Below are positions 1-5,762 of a stretch of 15,347 bases of DNA, in pieces. The stretch is taken from the NCBI GenBank assembly GCA_002502855.1, contig DAQK01000042.1, positions 1 through 15,347 on the forward strand. The letters run 5' to 3'. How positions within the stretch are numbered: position 1 is the stretch's first letter; every line of letters starts with the position of its first letter. The translations under genes and the position numbers were made by a program. The DNA comes from Methanobacterium sp. UBA279. GTDB taxonomy: Archaea > Methanobacteriota > Methanobacteria > Methanobacteriales > Methanobacteriaceae. The notes under the pieces were generated by a model, which saw only the letters and a list, made by a program, of their open reading frames with translations, was not told the DNA's origin and ran no database searches.

Positions 1-400
1 CAGGACAAACCCAACATTACTTCCATGGATGGACAACAACCTATCCCCTTCCTTTACATTAAAACAATTAAGTGCTTCTCCAGGTAACTTGGATATGCCC
101 TGCTTGTTTATTTTAACCCAGGAGTAATATCTACCCTTCCATTTAACCGGCTTTACTTCCGGTAGTGAATAATGCCTGAATTCCGGGTGGTCAATTAATA
201 AACCTTTCATAATGGATTCGCATATCAATCCCTGTCTGGATACGACAAATCCGCCTGAACTTTTACTTCCAAATATGAGAATCAACTTATCTTTTGTAAA
301 TAATTTGTATTCATCTATTACCTGGAACTTGTACGCATCCTTCTTTTCCAATTGGGGACCATCCAAAAACGAATTTTCTACCTTTAGCTGTTTGGGGCAT
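1..400 (-). pseudogene. Double AbrB/SpoVT-like protein, frameshifted and cut by window edge
   Basis: Read on the minus strand, an ATG at 400-398 opens a frame whose product has FVFGWSPIGKEGCVQVP and then meets a TGA at 313-311. A second frame, offset by one base, is open from there to the window edge and continues the same fold: DEYKLF, DKLILIFGSKSSGGFVV, then a second copy with WVKINKQGISKLP and EGDRLLSIHGSNVGFVL. The two halves look like internal repeats of one swapped-hairpin AbrB-like unit (W, then G, then P, then D-[KR]-L, then GS, then GF). This resembles a family of small transcriptional-regulator-like proteins that I recall from clostridia and methanogens. No good Shine-Dalgarno site precedes the ATG. 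The break could be a real mutation or a sequencing or assembly error. The 3' end lies outside the window, so full length is unknown. Confidence 0.6.
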
Positions 401-439
401 GATAAGTTACAATAAACTTCTAAAAAAATAAGGGTATAA

Positions 440-1117
440 TTAATTACCCGAATCTTTAGGCAAACGAGGTATCAACCAGGATAAGAATGCATCCTCACTT
501 CTTGACTGTATCCAAACCCTTCCTGGTCCGGTTAATTCAACAACCAATCCTTCACCACTGAAAAATGTTGATTTCAGTCCGCCTATCCTCTTTACCTTGT
601 AATCAACTCCATCATCAAAAGCCACTATGTGTCCGGTGTCTATTCTGCAGGTTTCACCATCCCCCAATGTAATGGGGTGGACTGCACCAAAACTGGAAGC
701 AAACATCGTCCCTGTTCCTTCGATTTTTAACAGGAACAGCCCCTCTCTGGAGAAAAACGTTTTTGATCCTCCCCATTTGGTGTCTATGTCAATATCAACG
801 GTCCCTGCCATAAAAGAACCAGATTGAACAAACACCCTCTGGTTATCCAGATCCATGGCATGAATATCTCCAGGTAATGGAGGAGCCATGGTAACCTCAC
901 CAGGGACTTCTGCAATGAATTTATTAATAAAAAAGCTTTCTCCACCAAGCAGGCTTCTTTTTAAACCTTTAAAAAGTCCCCCTCTTATTCCAGTCTCAAT
1001 TTTTATTCCACTGGACATACTTACAAAAGCCCCTGCTTCTGCATTAACCTGCTCAGACATCTCCATATTCAGTTTAAGCAGAGCATAGGACGGTTGGTAC
1101 AATATCTCATAGTCCAT
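440..1117 (-). CDS. AIM24 / TIGR00266 family protein
   Basis: The 225-residue product matches the AIM24 (former DUF124, TIGR00266) family along its length, which fits the usual size of about 220-260. Visible landmarks are an early AGAFVSMSSGIKIET segment, then GLKRSLLGGESFFINKF, and a late stretch with GGLKSTFFSGEGLVVELTGPGRVWIQSR ending in a variable tail. These proteins fold as stacked beta-sheets. The yeast homologue is mitochondrial, but in archaea and bacteria the biochemical role is not established. I see no signal peptide or membrane segment. The ATG at 1117 is preceded by GAGGT at 1125-1129, eight bases upstream, which fixes the start. A TATA-like box lies about 50 bases upstream. It is the last complete gene of the minus-strand series and is separated from cobK by a 333-base gap, so it probably has its own promoter. 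Confidence 0.9.
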   Translation of the reverse strand: MDYEILYQPSYALLKLNMEMSEQVNAEAGAFVSMSSGIKIETGIRGGLFKGLKRSLLGGESFFINKFIAEVPGEVTMAPPLPGDIHAMDLDNQRVFVQSGSFMAGTVDIDIDTKWGGSKTFFSREGLFLLKIEGTGTMFASSFGAVHPITLGDGETCRIDTGHIVAFDDGVDYKVKRIGGLKSTFFSGEGLVVELTGPGRVWIQSRSEDAFLSWLIPRLPKDSGN

Positions 1118-1166
1118 TTTTATTACCTCATAAATAAATTCTTTACATGATACTGGGTACTATTTG

Positions 1167-1175
1167 TATAAAAAT
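1167..1175 (-). promoter_or_regulatory. Probable TATA box of the AIM24-family gene
   Basis: On the minus strand this reads ATTTTTATA, about 50 bases upstream of the ATG at 1117. A start site some 25 bases downstream would give a leader of roughly 25 bases that still carries the GAGGT ribosome site. The call rests on position and composition alone in AT-rich sequence. Confidence 0.4.
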
Positions 1176-1207
1176 TATTGCATTTTACGAACTCAATCCC
1201 TGAATAC

Positions 1208-1226
1208 AAAAAGCCCTTAAGGGTTT
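1208..1226 (-). terminator. Weak hairpin with T-tail downstream of cobK
   Basis: On the minus strand a CCC/GGG stem with a TTAA loop is followed by CTTTTT. The short stem and an A/C mismatch next to it make this marginal. It lies about 225 bases past the cobK stop and upstream of the AIM24-gene promoter, so it could end cobK read-through. Confidence 0.25.
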
Positions 1227-1265
1227 CATTTTCAAGTTATTCTTCTATCAATGAGTACGACAAAA

Positions 1266-1310
1266 AATTTATATTACTTAAAATTAATGTACTATCACAG
1301 GTAAAACCTG
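1266..1310 (+). promoter_or_regulatory. Candidate plus-strand promoter and leader upstream of the C/D sRNA
   Basis: An AATTTATATTA sequence around 1267-1277 is the best plus-strand TATA-like element in the gap. A start about 25 bases downstream would fall near 1300, right at a perfect 5-bp hairpin CAGGT-AAA-ACCTG (1298-1310). A transcript from here would include the C/D box RNA at 1383-1444 and could be processed to release it. This is inference from sequence; no other convincing TATA sits 25-30 bases before 1383. Confidence 0.3.
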
Positions 1311-1382
1311 GGAGTCAAGTGTACTTTGAGGTGCACGTTTCAATAGTACTTCCAGGTACTGGTTCTTTTTATTCTACTTTAA

Positions 1383-1444
1383 TAAGCCAATGATGAACCC
1401 TATGAGCTCTGAACCGTGATGAATGATGGGCGAGCTGAGGCTTA
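1383..1444 (+). ncRNA. C/D box guide sRNA (archaeal, two guides)
   Basis: All parts of an archaeal C/D box RNA are present in 62 bases: closing stem TAAGCC (1383-1388) with GGCTTA (1439-1444), box C ATGATGA (1390-1396), a 12-nt guide (1397-1408), box D' CTGA (1409-1412), a 3-nt spacer ACC, box C' GTGATGA (1416-1422), a second 12-nt guide (1423-1434), and box D CTGA (1435-1438). All four boxes match consensus and both guide spacings are the usual 12. Such RNAs assemble with L7Ae, Nop5 and fibrillarin and direct 2'-O-methylation opposite the fifth base before box D or D'. The predicted target sites are therefore AGCUCAUAGGGU and CUCGCCCAUCAU, each modified at its fifth base (a C). It runs convergently to cobK, whose stop is only seven bases away. 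The gene lies wholly outside coding sequence. Confidence 0.88.
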
Positions 1445-1450
1445 CCATAT

Positions 1451-2233
1451 TTATTCTAGTTTTTTTATTTCCTCAACCACATCATCCATATTGTTGTAGA
1501 CTGTTTTACCCTTCAGTTCATCTACTTCTGGCCGCATAACCATCACTATGTGAATACCCAGTTCCAGTGCAGCCTGAAGCTTTGAAGGAGTTCCACCTGA
1601 CTTCCCGCTTTCCTTGGTGACCACCACTTTGATATCATATTCCTTCATCAAGGCCTGGTTAAATTCCTTGGAATAGGTGCCCTGCATGGCTACGATATTC
1701 TGTGGGGGTATACCTGCTTCCTGGCATTTTTCTGTGGAAAAAGTAGTGGGGAGAATCCGGGCCACTATCCTGTGGGGATAGATCCTCCCGGTTAAATGAT
1801 GCAGAGTCATAACCCCCGCCAGGTGTAATATGCGGCTGTCTCCTAATTTTACGATCTCCTCCACGGCTTCCCCAAAGTTATTCACTTTATGGATCAATTC
1901 ATTATCTGGAATATCCAGTGTCGGCCTGTCGAAACGTATATATCTTATCTTCTCTTTTTCAGTGGCTTTTATGGCGTTTCTGGTGGCATCTGATGCGAAA
2001 GGGTGGGTGGCGTCGATGAGAACATCTACTTCGTTATCTTTTATAATCTCGGCCAGTTTCGCAGAATCAAAGCGTCCCACCAGGACTTTATCAGCCCCTG
2101 CTTGTTTAGCGAGCTCCCCTCCATTGAGGGAGATGGCGGTGGCCAGGATATAGTTACCCGTAAGTGAGAGCTTTTTGATCATTTTCCGCGCGTCACTGGT
2201 CCCGGCCATCACCATTAGATTCAATTTTAACAC
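1451..2233 (-). CDS. cobK: Cobalt-precorrin-6A reductase (CobK/CbiJ)
   Basis: The product reduces the corrin precursor precorrin-6A (cobalt form in the anaerobic route) with NAD(P)H, a cytosolic step in making the cobamides that methanogens need for methyl transfer. The 260 residues show the family signature in order: GTSDAR at 11-16, DATHPFA at 74-80, QGTYS (usually QGPFS) at 184-188, TKESG followed by GGT at 206-215, and VMVMRP near 230-235. The first codon is GTG at 2233 and no Shine-Dalgarno site is visible. ATG codons at residues 7 and 9 are alternatives, also without one. An AT-rich TATA-like stretch lies about 25 bases before the GTG, so a leaderless message is possible. The gene follows the P-type ATPase gene by 43 bases on the same strand. 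No other cobalamin gene is in the window. Confidence 0.93.
   Translation of the reverse strand: MLKLNLMVMAGTSDARKMIKKLSLTGNYILATAISLNGGELAKQAGADKVLVGRFDSAKLAEIIKDNEVDVLIDATHPFASDATRNAIKATEKEKIRYIRFDRPTLDIPDNELIHKVNNFGEAVEEIVKLGDSRILHLAGVMTLHHLTGRIYPHRIVARILPTTFSTEKCQEAGIPPQNIVAMQGTYSKEFNQALMKEYDIKVVVTKESGKSGGTPSKLQAALELGIHIVMVMRPEVDELKGKTVYNNMDDVVEEIKKLE
1460..1466 (+). terminator. T7 run downstream of the C/D sRNA
   Basis: Seven T residues in a row lie 15 bases after the closing stem of the sRNA on the plus strand. Archaeal RNA polymerase commonly stops at such T-runs without a hairpin. The run lies inside the 3' end of the cobK coding sequence on the opposite strand (the lysine codons near its C-terminus), so its presence may be coincidental. 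Confidence 0.4.
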
Positions 2234-2276
2234 CGAATTTTTTTTTATTTTTTAAAAACTTGTAATAATTTTTTAT

Positions 2277-4805
2277 TTACCTCACGAACCTTTCCACCAG
2301 CCAGTCACTTACCAGGATGGTGCTGGCAATCAATAGGATGATAACCCAATCAAACAATCCAAGTGCTGTGGTCCTGAATATTCCCTGTAGGAATGGTAAG
2401 TATATAACTCCTAACTGCAGTAGTACAGAAGCTCCCACCGCTATGTAGAGGAAATTATTGGAAAATCCATGTTCAGCACGGCAGTTGAACACGTTGAATA
2501 TCTGGTACATGACGAAGAGGGTGAAAGCCATGGACATGGCATAGATCTGTTCGGCTCCGTTTGTCAGAAGGTATGAATAGAGTGCCAGGGTACCAATGGT
2601 CATCACCACCCCGGCAACCACGATTTTGGTGAGGTTCTTCCGTGGTATGATCTCCTCTTTAAGTGGGGGTCGTTCCATCACATTGTGTTCAGGCGGTTCA
2701 ACACCCAGTGACTGTGCCGGGGGTCCGTCCATAATTATGTTTATCCATAACACCTGTATAGGGTTAAAGGGAACCGGTAATCCAATTATGGACGAGGAGG
2801 TTATGGTTAATATAGCCCCAATGTTAGTTGATAGTTGGAAACGGACGAACCTGCGTATATTATCGAATATGGTACGTCCTTCACGCACTGCCTTGACTAT
2901 GGTGGCGAAGTTGTCATCCTGTAGGAGCATGTCCGCAGATTCCTTGGCCACGTCGGTACCGCTTCCCATGGCCACACCAATAGCCGCTTTCTTGAGTGCG
3001 GGTGCATCGTTAACTCCATCACCGGTCATGGATGCCACGTTGCCTGTCTGTTTAAGGGCGTCTACTATGCGTACTTTCTGTTCAGGGAATACTCTGGCGT
3101 ATACGCTGATGTCGTTCACCATGTTCAGGAATTCCTCATCACTGAGTTTGTCCAGGTCTGAACCAGTGAGTGCTACAATTTCATCACTGTCTTTAATTTT
3201 CAATTCCCGGGCTATGGCCACTGCGGTGTCCTTATGGTCCCCTGTAATCATAACCACTCTTATACCGGCCTTTTTGGCAACGGCGATGGCGTCTCTGGCT
3301 TCATCCCGTGGTGGGTCCATCATACCCACCAGACCAGCGAAGATGAGGTTTTTTTCCAGGTTTTCCTTATCTTCCAGGTCTTCATCTGGACTTAATTTAC
3401 GATAGGCAAACCCAAGGACCCTAAGTGCGTTGCCGGTCATTTCCTTCAGGTTCTGCATCACTTCATCGATGTCTTCGGGTTGTAATGCGCAGACAGCGTC
3501 TTCCCCTTCAATCTGGGAGCATCTCTCCAGGAGTACCTCAGGGGCTCCCTTGACCAGGACGTAACGGTCTTCTTCAAACTGGTTTACCGTGGTCATCCTC
3601 TTCCGGGTGCTGTCCAGTGGTATCTCCAGTAAACGCGGATATTTTTCCTCCAGTTCCTTCCGGTGGTAACCGTTTGCATCGGCGTACATGAGGAGCGCTG
3701 CATCTGTGGGGTCGCCTAATACTTTTTCATAGGAGTAGGTCGCGTTGTTACAGAGGGCGGAGATGGTGTTCACCATCTTGTAATCCTTCACCCTTGTATC
3801 CCGGACTATCATCTGGTTCAAGGTTAATGTCCCGGTTTTATCGGTACATATCACGTTACAGGAACCTAATGTTTCCACTGCTAAGAGTTTACGGACTATG
3901 GCGTTGCTCCTGGCCATTCTCTGCATACCCAGGGCGAGTGTTAGAGTTAAAATAGCAGGTAAACCTTCCGGTACAGCGGCCACTGCCAGAGATACGGCGG
4001 TCATGAAGTTGTTCACCAGGGGTATTCCCTGTAGGTAGCCCAGGGCGAATACCATTGAACAAACTACTACGGCCAGTAATCCCAGGTTCCTTCCCAGACG
4101 TGCTATCTTCTGTTGTAGGGGTGTGTCTTCCCCTGCTTCCTGGATCATCTCCGCGATCTTCCCTATCTCGGTGCCCATTCCAATTCCAACCACCACTCCC
4201 TTTCCACGGCCACTTGCAACACTGGTTTCCATAAATGCCATGTTATCGGCATCATGATCATCTAAAGTAATTACATCAATATTTTTCTCTACAGGGAGGG
4301 ATTCACCGGTCAGGGCTGATTCATCGATGAGGAGGTCGTAGCTTTCTACTATTCTGAGGTCGGCGGGGACTTTGTCTCCTTCCTCCAATAACACAATATC
4401 TCCCAGGGTGAGGTCTCCAGCGGTTACCTTCTGCTCCTGGCCGTCCCTTATAACCACGGCTTCAGCGGATATGAGTCCTTTGAGTTTTTCCATGGCCTTC
4501 TCGGCACGATATTCCTGGACGAATCCCACTATAGCATTTATGAGTACCACAATTAAAATAACAATTGCATCCACGGCGTCTCCCACATAATAGGCGGCTA
4601 CAGCGGCTATGATCAGGATTAAAATGAGTATATCCATGAACTGACCTAAAAAGAGCCTTACCGGTCCTGCCTTTTTTCCCTCGACCAGCTCGTTTCTACC
4701 GTACTTGGCCAGGTTTTCCTGGGCCTGCTTGCTGGTCAAACCATTTATATTAGAATCAAGATTTTTGAACGTTTCTTCTATGCTTAACTTCTTCCATTTC
4801 ATCAT
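2277..4805 (-). CDS. P-type cation ATPase, Ca2+/Mn2+ (PMR1/SPCA-like)
   Basis: An 842-residue P2-type ATPase, complete, that should pump a divalent cation across the cytoplasmic membrane. Order of parts: cation-ATPase N-terminal segment (about 5-70), M1-M2 (58-95), actuator domain with TGES at 166-169, M3-M4 with PEGLP at 279-283, phosphorylation site CDKTGTLT with Asp322, nucleotide domain with KGAPE at 419-423, hinge TGDGVND at 594-600, and six C-terminal membrane segments (about 650-840). In M6 the run WINIIMDGPPAQSLG gives Asn689, Asp693 and Gln698, the residues known in yeast PMR1 for the single Ca2+/Mn2+ site and Mn2+ selectivity. M5 has NIGA where SERCA has a site-I glutamate, so one ion per cycle is likely. 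The first of two adjacent ATG codons has GGAG five bases upstream. It follows UPF0146 by 42 bases, probably in one operon. Confidence 0.92.
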   Translation of the reverse strand: MMKWKKLSIEETFKNLDSNINGLTSKQAQENLAKYGRNELVEGKKAGPVRLFLGQFMDILILILIIAAVAAYYVGDAVDAIVILIVVLINAIVGFVQEYRAEKAMEKLKGLISAEAVVIRDGQEQKVTAGDLTLGDIVLLEEGDKVPADLRIVESYDLLIDESALTGESLPVEKNIDVITLDDHDADNMAFMETSVASGRGKGVVVGIGMGTEIGKIAEMIQEAGEDTPLQQKIARLGRNLGLLAVVVCSMVFALGYLQGIPLVNNFMTAVSLAVAAVPEGLPAILTLTLALGMQRMARSNAIVRKLLAVETLGSCNVICTDKTGTLTLNQMIVRDTRVKDYKMVNTISALCNNATYSYEKVLGDPTDAALLMYADANGYHRKELEEKYPRLLEIPLDSTRKRMTTVNQFEEDRYVLVKGAPEVLLERCSQIEGEDAVCALQPEDIDEVMQNLKEMTGNALRVLGFAYRKLSPDEDLEDKENLEKNLIFAGLVGMMDPPRDEARDAIAVAKKAGIRVVMITGDHKDTAVAIARELKIKDSDEIVALTGSDLDKLSDEEFLNMVNDISVYARVFPEQKVRIVDALKQTGNVASMTGDGVNDAPALKKAAIGVAMGSGTDVAKESADMLLQDDNFATIVKAVREGRTIFDNIRRFVRFQLSTNIGAILTITSSSIIGLPVPFNPIQVLWINIIMDGPPAQSLGVEPPEHNVMERPPLKEEIIPRKNLTKIVVAGVVMTIGTLALYSYLLTNGAEQIYAMSMAFTLFVMYQIFNVFNCRAEHGFSNNFLYIAVGASVLLQLGVIYLPFLQGIFRTTALGLFDWVIILLIASTILVSDWLVERFVR

Positions 4806-4847
4806 GAAAACTCCATTTCATTATGAATGTTCTTTAAAATCAACAGG

Positions 4848-5231
4848 TTATCTATATTTCAGTTCGTGAAAAACTGCCTTTTCATAGTTAATTAGCTTAA
4901 ATTTTTCCTCAGAATTTATACTATCCGTGGATAAGGGTTTGATAATTAAATCTGCCCCTACTTCCCCGGCCACCCGGACCAGATAGGGGTGTAACTCTTC
5001 TGGGGGTCGTATAGAATAGATGAGTTCTGCACCCTTATATATTTTTAAGTCAGGATGGCAAATATCATCTTGGACTATACCGAGTGAAGGTATAATATCT
5101 GTCATGATGATATTTAACTTAAGATTCTGCAGATCCCGGGCTACCACCGGAAACGTGCCCACACCTACTTCCACTATCTTATGGGCATGACCATAGTTTC
5201 TTCCAATGTAATCTGTAAAACTAGTCCACAT
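4848..5231 (-). CDS. UPF0146 family protein
   Basis: A 127-residue protein of the archaeal UPF0146 family, which is of unknown function. The N-terminal third has the sequence KIVEVGVGTFP (18-28), the glycine-rich loop of a Rossmann-like fold as in SAM-dependent methyltransferases, followed by a TDI (44-46) where an acidic ribose-binding residue would sit, then an IYSIRPPEELHP segment typical of the family. The rest of a methyltransferase core is short, so a binding role without catalysis cannot be excluded. The ATG at 5231 has an imperfect AGGATG about nine bases upstream. It is divergent from rimI with 21 bases between start codons and lies upstream of the P-type ATPase gene in the same direction, probably co-transcribed. 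Family assignment is confident; function is not. Confidence 0.88.
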   Translation of the reverse strand: MWTSFTDYIGRNYGHAHKIVEVGVGTFPVVARDLQNLKLNIIMTDIIPSLGIVQDDICHPDLKIYKGAELIYSIRPPEELHPYLVRVAGEVGADLIIKPLSTDSINSEEKFKLINYEKAVFHELKYR

Positions 5232-5252
5232 TTAATCAACATCCTGATATTT
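5232..5252. promoter_or_regulatory. Divergent UPF0146 / rimI start region
   Basis: Only 21 bases separate two divergent start codons. Candidate TATA-like sequences (ATAAATAT toward UPF0146 around 5247-5254, CATTTAAT toward rimI around 5229-5236) lie so close to the opposite start that both messages would be leaderless or nearly so and the two promoters would overlap. No strong Shine-Dalgarno site is visible for rimI. This is inference. Confidence 0.3.
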
Positions 5253-5708
5253 ATGATGATAAGAGAATTCCGACGGCAGGATATAAACAGGGTCCTTGAA
5301 ATCGAGGAAGAATCCTTCAAAGACCCTTACCCGGTGAATATACTCATAGATATCTACAACCTGGGAGCGGGATTTTTAGTTGCCGAGTATGATAATATTA
5401 TAGTAGGTTATATTATATTTTGGATCAGGTACGAAGATGAGGGCCATATCATATCCATCGCAGTGGACGAGGAACACCGCCGAAAAGAGGTGGGGAGCAA
5501 GCTAGTAGAAGCTGCCTTAAAAATCTTCAAACGTTATAATATAGCCCATATTAAATTAGAAGTAAGAAAAAGCAATAGAGGAGCGATAGATTTCTATAAA
5601 GACAACGGTTTTGTCGAAAGGAAAGTTCTTAAGGAGTATTATGAGGACTATGAAGATGCGGTGCTGATGGACATTGATTTAAGTGATAAATCAGAAATAA
5701 CAAGATGA
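5253..5708 (+). CDS. rimI: RimI-type GNAT N-acetyltransferase
   Basis: A GNAT fold protein of 151 residues, the size of RimI, which in bacteria acetylates the N-terminal alanine of ribosomal protein S18 and in archaea acts more broadly as an N-alpha-acetyltransferase of the Ard1/Naa10 type. Seen here: MIREFRRQDINRVLEIEEESF at the start (split over the first 22 residues), the central IAVDEEHRRKEVGSKLVEAAL acetyl-CoA region near 69-88, Asn108 and Tyr115 in the NRGAIDFY segment, and the YYEDYEDAVLM end that is typical of RimI. In the pyrophosphate loop the usual first glycine is Glu79 (RRKEVGS rather than RRKGIGS). Two adjacent ATG codons (5253 and 5256) are both possible; an upstream in-frame start would overlap UPF0146 and adds residues unlike the family. 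It precedes carA by 54 bases. Confidence 0.88.
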   Translation: MMIREFRRQDINRVLEIEEESFKDPYPVNILIDIYNLGAGFLVAEYDNIIVGYIIFWIRYEDEGHIISIAVDEEHRRKEVGSKLVEAALKIFKRYNIAHIKLEVRKSNRGAIDFYKDNGFVERKVLKEYYEDYEDAVLMDIDLSDKSEITR

Positions 5709-5718
5709 GTAATTCTAA

Positions 5719-5730
5719 TTTTTTTTATCT
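5719..5730 (+). promoter_or_regulatory. T8 run between rimI and carA: terminator or carA TATA region
   Basis: Eight T residues followed by ATCT begin 11 bases after the rimI stop. The run could end rimI transcripts, or with the following bases serve as a TATA-like box for carA with a start near 5750, just before the AGGTGAT ribosome site. The sequence alone does not decide which. Confidence 0.3.
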
Positions 5731-5762
5731 ATTAAAAAACATAATTATAAGGTGATAATAAA

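Noticed and set aside
212..415. A 67-codon plus-strand open frame opposite the broken AbrB-like gene
   Set aside because: The minus strand gives a clear repeat-family match in both frames; the plus frame has no ribosome site and no recognisable features.
1178..1393. A 71-codon plus-strand open frame starting with TTG in the gap that holds the sRNA
   Set aside because: It has no ribosome site, its composition is unlike a protein, and its end runs into box C of the C/D RNA. More likely chance.
2596..3405. A 269-codon plus-strand open frame opposite the P-type ATPase gene
   Set aside because: It is serine- and threonine-rich, as expected for an antisense shadow, and covers the conserved catalytic part of the ATPase.
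5181..5252. A longer rimI starting upstream at 5181
   Set aside because: The added residues do not look like a GNAT N-terminus and would overlap the UPF0146 gene; the MIREF start at 5253/5256 fits the family.
5251..5260. ATGATGA at the rimI start as box C of another C/D RNA
   Set aside because: No matching box D, D' or C' and no closing stem within the usual distance.
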